Below are positions 9,280-19,309 of a stretch of 64,000 bases of DNA, piece by piece. Position 1 is the stretch's first letter. Every line of letters begins with the position of its first letter. The stretch comes from Liolophura sinensis (Eukaryota; Mollusca; Polyplacophora; Chitonida; Chitonidae). Position numbers and translations under genes: made by a program. The notes beneath the pieces were generated by a model that searched no databases, was not told where the DNA came from, and worked only from the letters and a program-made list of their open reading frames with translations. The stretch covers positions 12,190,706-12,254,705 of the forward strand of contig NC_088296.1 of the NCBI RefSeq assembly GCF_032854445.1. Reading direction: 5' to 3'.

Positions 9280-10366
9280 AGTTGTAAAAGAGATGATTGC
9301 TTAGTAATAACCCGCCAAAAAAAAAAATTCACTCTCGATCAAAAACGCCAATTTTTCGATCAAACTGTGTTTTCAGTTTGAAGATCCACGTTAACCAGAA
9401 ATATATCTTTACCGAAATCTTTATGTGTATATTTTTGTCCTTCAAAGTTTTGTCCTGGTTAACGTTGTCTTCATATGTAAAACATAATCTTTATAATATG
9501 ATCGGTTTTGGCAAGTTTGAAATCCGTATTTTTGTTATAGTCTCTCATAGCCGATCCTTCATGGTACAATGAACAAACGGAGTCACTGTGGAGAACAGAA
9601 TGTACATCGAGGAAGAGTTTGGCAAATATAGCGTGAAATCATACGTGAATCCTGGTTGAGAGCACATGCGGTCCTCTTGCCATCAATAACATATTATGCT
9701 TGGTAGAAGTACAAGGCTGGAAGTTACGTTTGTTATATATTTATTTAATTGATTCGTGCATAACTGCGAGAGACGGAAACGTCAGAAATTTTTCAAAGTT
9801 ACATTTGTGTTGTAGTGATTTTCCCTCGCTCTACGGTGTCTGTTGCAAAAAAAAGATATTTAAGTAAGACTTTAGCAGGCTGCCATTGTTTGACTTTATG
9901 ACTTATGCATCGCTTCACTAAAACAGAACTAAAAAAAAAGAAGTAGCTCTACGAATGTGTCAGCAGCTGTCACTCACAGCTGTAGTTAAGTTCACTCCAT
10001 ACCAGGCCCTTTGACGTCGATTGATTCAACATTATTTTGGTTATATCTCAAATATAGCAGTGTTTTGTGGAGGACATTTCCCAATGTCAACATAGGCCTA
10101 CTTGTATTTATAGTGCTGCCTCAGTGAAACATCATTCCAAAGGCACTAAGCATGAAGAGCCACAAGACCAAATTACACTGAAACCGGATCGACAAATACC
10201 CAGTTAATATATAACATGGATTTGTAACAACTGTGTTTTGCTTAAATCTCATTCGTGTGGCGGATACTCTTTTGAGACCTTCACTTCTTTTGGCCGCTTC
10301 TAATATTAACAGATAAATCTGAAGTGGGCAAACACCAATTCTCTGCACTCGGCTGTTAATAAAATC

Positions 10367-10635
10367 GGGCGTCTCCGTGGCCAAGTGCTTAGCATACTAG
10401 CGCAGCACAATGGCCCAGGAGCCTCTCATCAATGCTACCGTTGTGCGTGAAAGGCCAAACTCACGTTGGATTCCTCATAGGCCGTTCATGGGAAGGTTTT
10501 CCAGCAACCTGCGGGTTGTTGTGAGTTGTCCAGGGATCTGACCGGTTTCCTCGCATATACCATAATGTTGGTTGCCGTCGTAAAAAGTGAAATAATCTTG
10601 ATTACGGCGTAAAACTCCTATCAATTAAACAGGTA
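10367..10635 (+). mobile_element. SINE family A, near full length, diverged
   Basis: It contains the tRNA-like head (TCCGTGGCCAAGTGCTTAGC), body, core (CAACCTGCGGGTTGTTGTGA, GTCGTAAAAAGTGAAATAAT) and a GGCGTAAAACTCC tail. It is diverged from the other copies and ends shortly before the NPLY exon candidate. Confidence 0.8.
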
Positions 10636-10708
10636 AATACACACAATGCCCACAAACAATTCTAAATTTTATTTTATTTATACACTGTATGAACTATATG
10701 TTCAAAAG

Positions 10709-10830
10709 CCTGCCCTCGGATGGACAACCCATTATACCTTGGAGCTCCCCCCAGCGTATACGGCGTCACCATTCCCCGCAGGTCGACAGGGGAGTTTCTC
10801 TGGCGTGTCGATCAACTCAGCAACCGCTAG
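10709..10830 (+). CDS. Possible alternative cytoplasmic exon with NPLY motif
   Basis: After an AG at 10707-10708, the frame entered in phase 1 reads CPRMDNPLYLGAPPSVYG then VTIPRRSTGEFLWRVDQ, ending at two consecutive stops (10828-10833). NPxY is a PTB-domain docking motif known in the tails of Draper and MEGF10 receptors, so this could be a tail exon for a longer isoform. Problems: the acceptor has a poor pyrimidine tract, no clean phase-1 donor is seen in the transmembrane exon, and the two other frames are also open here (one reads LPPAYT and SRLDEVYGHG to 10975; another reaches a GTATGT donor at 10976). Multi-frame openness could reflect GC-rich chance or further one-base errors. Confidence 0.3.
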
Positions 10831-11294
10831 TAATCTCCAAAACAGTCGCCTTGACGAGGTTTATGGGCATGGTGCGGGAGCGCATGCGTCGTCCAGCATG
10901 GAGGCCGGGCCCCTTACCGGAGAAATATTTGGGGCCAGAACTGATGGTCGGAGATACATCAAAAGAAGTCTCTAGGTATGTCACAAAAATAATATGTGTA
11001 TTTTCAAAGAAGCTCAAATTATTTTTTTCCGGCTAACACAATACACGATGATTATGAACAAGTTAAAGGAAAAACAAGAACAATACATACGCAAACAAAC
11101 ATTATATATGAAGTTAATAATGTACATGTAACAAACAAGGGCCCTCTTTTCTTTTCACATTTCACAAAATCCAGAGAACGTGATTTGCGCAAACAGTTAC
11201 GAGAAATTTGATTTACAAAGTGGGCGAAAGAAAATGACCTGGGGATGTGTTCAGAACTTTGCCATGAAATAATGTTGATCACAATTTTATGTAT

Positions 11295-11325
11295 TATATA
11301 TATATATATATATATATAAATATAT

Positions 11326-11408
<83 letters not shown>
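11295..11408. repeat. (TA)n-(TG)n compound microsatellite
   Basis: About 50 bp of TA repeats followed by about 32 TG units. Confidence 0.97.
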
Positions 11409-11411
<3 letters not shown>

Positions 11412-11501
11412 CATATACACACCACCGATAATTCATTTATAGTTCCGTAAATTTTGACAGCATATCCTATCGCCGTATAGGCCTAGGTTGTAGGCCTATG
11501 G

Positions 11502-11594
11502 CCAGGTTTCCTCTCACCATCATGCTGGCCGCATCGTATAAGTGAAATATTCCTGAGTAACGGCGTAAAATACCAAACTAATAAATAAATAAAT
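11502..11594 (+). mobile_element. SINE family A 3' end
   Basis: Core ATCATGCTGGCCGC, then TATAAGTGAAATATTCCTGA, ACGGCGTAAAATACC and an (AATA)n tail. Confidence 0.8.
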
Positions 11595-12057
11595 ATAGGC
11601 CTATTGCATGCACTTAGTCTGGATATTGCCTGTGAAAGTCTTTAATAATTGGTTATGGTTATAACAGTTTTATGGTAGGCCCTTAGGGATATCAAGTTAC
11701 GTACTGCACAATATATACAAGTCAACTGAACACGGTTATTGTTGTAGCGAGCGAATGTAGGCAGAAAAGGTTAACTTGGTGCACTTTCTTAAACTTGTAC
11801 AGTAGACATCGTTCAGAATGGACTTATCGAATATGGCGTGTAACATTGTGTGGTTGACTATAGGTTGCCGCTGTGGCTGTGGTACTCCGCCATCCCAGAA
11901 TAAAGGGAGGAGTTGAAACTGCCACCCGGGGCTAGCACGTCTGATACTAGGGAAACCTTCTTACTTAATCTGTAAAAGCTTATTTCACTTAGCGAATGTG
12001 TGTATTATATAGATTTAACTTACTCTTACTAACCTAGTCCCCGGTTTATGCATGCAG

Positions 12058-12189
12058 TTAACGACGATTGCACCAACGGTGAGGTCACATGCGCGCCAGG
12101 ATCCGGAGAACCCGGAGCCGGAGGTACTGGGAATCCTGTATCCCCTGGTGATGGTGTAGTGGTGATGGTTTCAGGGGAGGAAAATGTGT
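12058..12189 (+). CDS. Weak exon candidate, Gly/Pro-rich, before AATAAA
   Basis: A fair acceptor (CCCCGGTTTATGCATGCAG) ends at 12057. In phase 1 the text reads NDDCTNGEVTCAPGSGEP then GAGGTGNPVSPGDGVV and stops at TGA 12187-12189, with AATAAA following at about 12191. The phase-0 reading (LTTIAPTVRSHARQDPE and on) is also open for about 33 codons. It might be a terminal exon of a longer receptor isoform or of another transcript. There is no recognisable domain, and the frame does not connect cleanly with 10975. Confidence 0.2.
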
Positions 12190-12248
12190 GAATAAAGGTA
12201 TATTTTCACACGATCTGTCAAAGAAGACGTATCCGACAATCACAGCAA

Positions 12249-13390
12249 GGCTTCTACTGAATATTCCTTTCTTAACATAGTGACTACCAATCTTTACAGG
12301 GCCCTGGTTACAACCTAGATGGTTGACGCCATGACTCTACTGAAGCTTCAACTGAATATTTCCTTTCTTAACATAGTGACTACCAATCTTTACAGGGCCC
12401 TGGTTACAACCTAGATGGTTGACGCCATGACTCTACTGAAGCTTCAACTGAATCTTTCCTTTCTTAACATAGTGACTACCAATCTTTACAGGGCCCTGGG
12501 TACAACCTAGATGGTTGACGCCATGACTCTACTGAAACTTCAACTGAATCTTTCCTTTCTTAACATAGTGGCTACCCATCTTTACAGGGCCCTGGTTACA
12601 ACCTAGATGGTTGACGCCATGACTCTACTGAAGCTTCAACTGAATCTTTCCTTTCTTAACATAGTGACTACCAATCTTTACAGGGCCATGGTTACAACCT
12701 AGATGGTTGACGCCATGACTCTACTGAAGCTTCAACTGAATCTTTCCTTTCTTAACATAGTGACTACCAATCTCTACAGGGCCCTGGTTACAACCTAGAT
12801 GGTTGACGCCATGACTCTACTGAAGCTTCAACTGAATCTTTCCTTTCTTAACATAGTGACTACCAATCTTTACAGGGCCCTGGTTACAACCTAGATGGTT
12901 GACGCCATGACTCTACTGAAACTTCAACTGAATCTTTCCTTTCTTAACATAGTGACTACCAATCTCTACAGGGCCCTGGTTACAACCTAGATGGTTGACG
13001 CCATGACTCTACTGATGCTTCAACTGAATCTTTCCTTTCTTAACATAGTGACTACCAATCTTTACAGGGCCCTGGTTACAACCTAGATGGTTGACGCCAT
13101 GACTCTACTGAAGCTTCAACTGAATCTTTCCTTTCTTAACATAGTGACTACCAATCTTTACAGGGCCCTGGTTACAACCTAGATGGTTGACGCCATGACT
13201 CTACTGATGCTTCAACTGAATCTTTCCTTTCTTAACATAGTGACTACCAATCGTTACAGGGCCCTGGGTATAACGTAGATGGTTGACGCCGTGACTACTG
13301 ATGCTTCAACTGAATCTTTCCTTTCTTAACATAGTGGCTACCCATCTTTACAGGGCCCTGGGTTTAACGTAGATAGTTGATGCCATTACT
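12249..13390. repeat. 96-bp tandem array, about 12 copies
   Basis: Nearly identical units of 96 bp start with GCTTCAACTGAATCTTTCC, contain CTTAACATAGTGACTACC, AATCTTTACAGGGCCCTGG and ATGGTTGACGCC, and end ATGACTCTACTGAA. The last two units are the most diverged. In each unit the stretch up to TTTACAG resembles a 3' splice site. No unit is coding. The array directly follows the exon candidate at 12058-12189. Confidence 0.95.
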
Positions 13391-13449
13391 CGCTTTCAGT
13401 AACACCTATAGTCAGAGGGCGTTTCAGGTACCTGGCGAAAGTCATTGGT

Positions 13450-13553
13450 CCGGTTTCCCCCGGGCACACCGGCTTCTTCCACCGACAAGCCCGCCCGCGA
13501 TCATATAAGAGGGGCATTGCTGTGTACGGCGACAAACGCAAATCAAATAAATC
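13450..13553 (+). mobile_element. SINE family A-like remnant, strongly diverged
   Basis: CGGTTTCCCCCGGGCA, a degraded core and GGCGACAAACGCAAATCAAATAAAT match the 3' half of family A. Confidence 0.5.
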
Positions 13554-13765
13554 AGTGGATAAAACTATTAATAAATCGGTAAACAATATTTGAAGACAAA
13601 TAGCACATCACCAGAGATAAGGCTCTATATTAGGGTTCTCGTGTGTGCAAGACATTGTCTTTTTGGTAACAAAGTAACAATTCCAATGTTATTTTAAAAA
13701 TATATATGTAGGTGCTATTCTTGCATTGTGTTTTCCTTTAATGTAATACAATTGTACATTTTCCT

Positions 13766-13812
13766 TGGGAAGCTTTCCAGCAACCTGCCGATGGCCGTGG
13801 GTTTTCCCCACC
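13766..13812 (+). mobile_element. SINE family A short fragment
   Basis: TGGGAAGCTTTCCAGCAACC then TGCCGATGGCCGTGGGTTT match the central segment only. Confidence 0.6.
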
Positions 13813-13819
13813 GTAAATA

Positions 13820-15990
13820 TGATTTATTTCCATGTAATTCCAAATAATATTCAAGAAAAAAAATTCTGAAAAACAAAATAATATTAATGTGGCAGACAGG
13901 ATGTTTGGCATGTTTTCTTTTTCGATGAATAAGGATATCAAGATATATTTGGTGGTGGTTATGTCCTATTAAAAGCAAGTATATGTATCTATTGGTTCAG
14001 GAATGTTTGACACCGAAGAGCTCCGGAGGATTACTCGGATGATTCCGGTGAGGAGGGATATTACGTAAATGGCAACCAATCAAATTTGAAACGTGGATAT
14101 TGAAGGGTGGTGATTGGCTACGAACAGCCAATGATAGACTTTCAGAATGTTACAGTAGAGCATCTACACGCTCCGAGAGAACGCACGAAACAAAGTTGTG
14201 TACATAAAGAAGAAAAGTTAATTTCATTCTGAAAGATAAAGGTGGTCCCTGAAAACACTTGCTTGCTTATGGGAGATATATTGAGATATGATCTATTGCA
14301 TGGTAAGGATATGTGTGTATAAGATATGCTATACACTGTGTACATATCCTGCGATATTTGAGCATGTGGAGATACGGCATGCTTTGAGGCGTATCAGGTG
14401 TATATAATTTCTTTTGTTTTGAAAGTTATATGTTAAGCTTTATATATTTTTGAAATCAATGAGACCATTATTATATATACATGTTTATTTGACACAAATG
14501 TGTTAAATCCATTGATTTTGAGTATATTTGCACGTGATGGAGCTATGATTTATATTGTGATAGGGTCGTGGCCAGTTGGTCGCGATTCTTTTCTGTCATT
14601 TGCAAGGACATAGTACTGAAGGTTCGCGGCGTTCCCCATTGAGGATATGGGGATTCCCCGGATTTCACTGTTCGTGGAATGTTGGTGACAATAAGCTATG
14701 GTAAAAGGTAACAAAGGTGTGTGTTTTTACCCAGGACACTCCGGTAATTTCCAACCACAGATTTTACCACCGTCGTTAACAGTAAAATAATCTTGTGTAT
14801 GGCGGGTAACAATCAAACAAATATTCATACCCTCAAGAAATTATCCACATATTCGTCATAAAGTCGAGTTCGAAACAGAAATATTCTAATTTGTTTCGTT
14901 TCGACCAATAATTTCCTTTTCGAATAATCAGTTGCCGTTATTCATTCAGCTTTATTTGATTCAGAACCTAAGCTGAATAATTTTTTTTACAAACAATTCG
15001 ATCATATTTGATAATCGAATGCAAATGTCATTTTTTGGTCATAAATTCACACCTTATTAAATATTATTTACATAAAACGTCATTAAAACACTGCTGATGT
15101 TATCACAGACGGGTTGAAATGATAATCCTGTCCACGTGTCGATCTGATCGTTGTTTGTGTAGCCCATCGAACTATGTGTGTGTTCAAGAGTTGGGGGATG
15201 ATCAACTCGTCGTGATATAAAGGGTTCGTTTTTCCTTTACAATTTGGGATAAATATTACCTGTGGTCTGTTGTATTGTACCTTCGTGATCGTCTTGCCAA
15301 GTTAGTGCTATATTTTTGATACTATGTTTTATAAGATTGAATGAGGATACTACTTTAACTGTATTTTCATTAAGACTTTGTATGCTTTTTCCAAATAAAA
15401 TGCGGGGTATGGAATACCTATGTGATTTGCAACTTTGCTGTGAGGAGAATTAATTAAATATTTATACATTGGTCACATTTCATTACCTCATTATGTTGCC
15501 TCCATTTATATATGTGTTTGTAAATAACACTTTGTTTACACAATTAACAAATCACCAGATATTTAATAATTACAGAGTGTAACTTGGAATTTGTATTCAA
15601 CGCGTCTCTATAGAATATGTTTTAATGATGTGCTTCCGGTACTACATGGGGTTTAACGAAAAATTGAAAAAAAACATGATACTGGCACTGTGTTCAATTT
15701 GTGTTTTTGTAGAGTTCAGCAGAGTTCAGTCATTTTAACCTTGATAACATCATGTACAAACAAATGACCAGAAAGCAGCCGAGCGATTTTTTTTTAACCT
15801 GCAATCTAACCTGCGACAGACACGTATCGAATCCATGTTGTCTCTTTGTCTGTCGGTCTGTCTATCCTTCGGTCAAACATTTGACATCAAATGCGAGCGA
15901 GAATGCATTCACTAAACGAGAGTGGAAGGCGAAGGCGAATTTCGGAGCTGTGGCGACATTGAAATTGTTTAGTGTAAATGTGTATATTTA
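13820..15990. other. AT-rich non-coding stretch
   Basis: No gene is seen. A very diverged SINE-A-like 3' end lies near 14740-14823. The rest is AT-rich single-copy-looking sequence. Confidence 0.5.
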
Positions 15991-15993
15991 TAT

Positions 15994-16121
15994 ATTTATT
16001 TATTTATTTGATTGGTGTTTTACGCCGTACTAAAGAATATTTCAGTTATACGACGGCGGCCAACATTATGGTAGAGTAAACCGGGCAGAGTCCGGGGGAA
16101 ACCCACGACCATCCACAGGTT
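15994..16121 (-). mobile_element. SINE family A 3' part, minus strand
   Basis: It reads TATTTATTTGATTGGTGTTT, TACGCCGTACT, TATACGACGGCGGCC and CCCACGACCATCC, which is the reverse of the 3' half. Confidence 0.85.
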
Positions 16122-16152
16122 TAGATGTGTATTAGAATCTCACACTATGTAT

Positions 16153-16306
16153 CAGAGAGCACGGCGCAATCACCAGAGCCTCCCATCAATGCGCTCGCTG
16201 TAAGTCCAGCTCATACTGGCTTCCTCTTCGGCTGTACTTGGGGAGGTCTGCTCAGCAACCTGAATTCTTGAATACGGCGTAAAACACCAATAATTAAATA
16301 AATAAA
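16153..16306 (+). mobile_element. SINE family A, internally deleted, plus strand
   Basis: The body (CCTCCCATCAATGCG, CAGCTCATACTGGCTTCC) joins directly to the 3' end (ATTCTTGAATACGGCGTAA). It lies almost tail-out beside the minus copy at 15994-16121. Confidence 0.75.
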
Positions 16307-16469
16307 CAATGTATCAGAGTAAGCTTATAGCCCCCACCTCCAAAGTTTATGGCCCTCGCTTGGTTTTTGATGTAGAGCGTCACTCTAGCTACAAGTGACT
16401 GGCTTTTTACAAATGATGTGCTTGAATCCGGCTTTCGCCAGTTCGGTTGCAGCGAGCAACACACGGTGG

Positions 16470-16569
16470 GTTTCTCTCTCCGGTTTCCTTCATTGATAAA
16501 CCTGGCCACTACATTAGAAAGTATTTCCGAGTAAGGCATTAAAGTTAGGTCAAATAGATAAATAAATAC
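16470..16569 (+). mobile_element. SINE family A-like remnant, diverged
   Basis: GTGGGTTTCTCTCTCCGG and TTTCCGAGTAAGGCATTAAA with an A-rich tail weakly follow the 3' core. Confidence 0.4.
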
Positions 16570-16577
16570 ATGGCATT

Positions 16578-16841
16578 GATTTTTTATTTATTTGATTGGT
16601 ATTTTACGTCGCACACAGAAATATTTCACTTATACGACGGCGGCCATCATTATGGTGGGCTGAAACTGGGTAGAGCCCGGGGAAAAACCACGATTAACCG
16701 CAGGTGTTGCCAGGCCTTCTCACGTACGCCGGAGAGGAAGCCAGCGCGAGCTGGACTTGAACTCACAGCGACCACATAGGGAAGAGGCTCCTGGGCCATT
16801 GCGCCGCGCTGTAACTTTGACTACATCGGCCACGAAGGCCC
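16578..16841 (-). mobile_element. SINE family A, full length, minus strand, with target duplication
   Basis: All parts are present from tail (left) to head (GGCCACGAAGGCC, right). The flanks share ATGGCATT (16570-16577 and 16846-16853), a likely target-site duplication. Confidence 0.85.
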
Positions 16842-17565
16842 CCAAATGGCATTACAAGTGAATCATTAAACAAACAAATAAATAAATAAATCAAAAGTCA
16901 GATTTCACCCAGTGTCTGTCAAATCACAGGAGAAAAGTAACCATTTTACATGACGGTTCGGGTGGGGAGTTCAATCATAAGTCTGTCAATGAGATATAGG
17001 TCCTAGCGCGGTCAAGAAGATGCTTTCATATAGTGATTTGATGTCCCCCTCCCCGAAGTCGTGAGATAGACTGAGAACCAGCGGTGTTACACTTAACTCC
17101 GTGGAACGTCCAACCAGACTGACATCCAGACTGGGGTATGGAAGTCTGTCTGTCCATCGGTCTGTCACACTTGTCTCAGAAGAAACCGTAACGTATTTAC
17201 CTTCAAATTACACTAACTGTGGTTGAAAAAAATTTTGGACTGATGTCAACAGCTAGATTTGGGTCCAAATGCTATCCAGAGCTAAACCCAGATCAAGGGA
17301 CACTACTCTAGCTACCATATCCAAATAACATTTCCAAATGAATTGTTTATCTCCCTTGTAAAAGGATTACGTCCAATGTGCTTGAAACCTAATTTTGTTT
17401 TTTGGAATAGAGTCATAAGTGAAAAGATCTTGTCTCCTGTGGCACAAATGCATAAGCCAGTAGACGATTTCAAACAAAAACATTTATAAATAAGATTGGC
17501 AGCTTTTCATAGTTTGATAAAAATGGTGTTGCGTCAGTCCAAATAATGATAAAAGACAACAACAA

Positions 17566-18344
17566 ACGGTCACAGTATGATAGTAGGCAAATGGTCACAG
17601 TGTGATAGTGGGCAACTGGTCACAGTGTGAGAGTGGGCAAATGGTCACAGTGTGATAGTGGGCAAATTGTCACAGTGTGAGAGTGGGCAAATGGTCACAG
17701 TGTGATAGTGGGCACATGGTTACAGTGTGATAGTGGGAAAATAGTCACAGTGTGATACTGGGAAAATAGTCACAGGCAAATGGTCACAGTGTGATAGTAG
17801 GCAACTGGTAACAGTGTGATAGTGGGCAAATGGTCACAATGTGATAGTAAGCAAATGGTCACAGTGTGATAGTAGACAAAATATCAGTATGATAGTAGGC
17901 AAATGGTCACAGTGTGGTAGTAGGTCACAGTGTGGTAGTAGGCAAATGGTAACAGTGTGATAGTAGGGAAATGGTCACAGTGTGATAGTGGGCAAATGGT
18001 CACAGTGTAATAGAGGGCAAATGGTAACAGTGTGATAGAGGGCAAATGGTCACAGTGTGATAGAGGGCAAATGGTCACAGTGTGATAGTGGGTAAATAGT
18101 CACAGTGTGATAGTGGGCAAATGGTAACAGTGTAATAGTGGGCAAATGGTAACAGTGTGATAGTGGGCAAATGGTCACAGGCAAATTGCCACAGTGAGAT
18201 AGTAGGCAAATGGTCACAGTGTAATAGTGGGCAAATGGTAACAGTGTGATAGTGGGCAAATGGTCACAGTGTGATAGTAGGCAAATGGTCACAGTGTGAT
18301 AGTGGGCAAACAGTCACACTGTGATAGTAGGCAAATGGTCACAT
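17566..18344. repeat. 25-bp minisatellite, about 30 copies
   Basis: The unit reads GGTCACAGTGTGATAGTGGG + CAAAT, with variants (GTAACAG, GTAGGC) and some truncated units. Long open frames on the minus strand (repeating CPLSHCDHLP) come from the unit length and are not genes. Confidence 0.95.
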
Positions 18345-18769
18345 GTATTACTGGTGAAATCTGACCTCTTATCAGTTTCTCTCAGTGATGGTTTTATTCC
18401 GACTATTCATGTATAAGCTTGCCAAAAAAGCAACACCCTCTACCATCATGGCTTAGGCGGAATCAGGTAAAATAAATCCAGTGATATTAGTTGCAACGTA
18501 TGAGATTTCACTGGTCTAGAATTACTGAAAATGATGTGTTGTCATCACATTTAGTAAACGATCACATTAAGACAATGCCATTCATCCAATGAAACCTTAT
18601 ATTCAGCAATGTGTGACCAAAAAGGAACCGAAACAAATTGTCAGAGAACTTCTTTGCTGGGATCAACATAAAGGCATGAATAATAAATAAAACATATCAA
18701 AAAGCTTATCATAATAGAAGGATATATTTATGGACAAGATATATAACTCAAAAGAACCTCAAGTTCCCT

Positions 18770-18960
18770 GACTGACCGTGTTGTTAAATGGCGTTTTTTC
18801 TGTAAGACAACCAGCCATGGACTAATGAGGTAGTGAGTTCGAATCCTTCAGTGGATTTTGCGGTATCTAGCCTTCCTAACATTTTCCTGTTTCCTGTTCG
18901 ATTTCCTCCATTCTTTACCATGCCATACGTGGATAAAGAGAAACATTTCTATGTGCCATG
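18770..18960 (+). mobile_element. tRNA-derived SINE remnant, unassigned
   Basis: A B-box-like GAGTTCGAATCC at 18835-18846 is followed by CCTGTTTCCTGTTCGATTTC and GATAAAGAGAAACATTTC, loosely like the SINE core. Family unknown. Confidence 0.35.
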
Positions 18961-19038
18961 TTAAAATCTACTCAGATAAATAATCAAAATTAGGGGAATG
19001 TAGAAACCATGTACGCTGACAACCAACGCAAATATAGA

Positions 19039-19297
19039 TTTATTTATTTATTTAATTGGTGTGTTACGTCGTAGTATTTCACTTATACGACGGCGACCAG
19101 CATTATGGTGGGAGGAAACCGGGGAGAGCCTGGGGGATACCCACGACCATCCGCAGGTTGCTGAAAGACTTTCCCATCTACGACCTTAAAGGAAGCCAGC
19201 ATAAGCTGGATTTGAACTCACAGCGACCGGATTGATGAGAAGCTTCTGAGTCATTACACCTCGCTAGCGCGCTAACCAACTGAACCACAGAGGCCCG
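19039..19297 (-). mobile_element. SINE family A, full length, 12-bp target duplication
   Basis: Complete from (TTTA)n tail through GACGGCGACCAGCATTATGG to the tRNA-like head (CTAGCGCGCTAACCAACTGA in reverse). The flanking duplication CGCAAATATAGA is perfect (19027-19038 and 19298-19309), indicating a young retroposition event. Confidence 0.93.
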
Positions 19298-19309
19298 CGC
19301 AAATATAGA

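Noticed and set aside
17884-18292. Minus-strand frames with repeating Cys-Pro-Leu-Ser-His
   Set aside because: Translation of the 25-bp minisatellite.
17566-18344. Regular short repeats that might suggest a CRISPR array
   Set aside because: Units abut with no unique spacers, and the DNA is animal.
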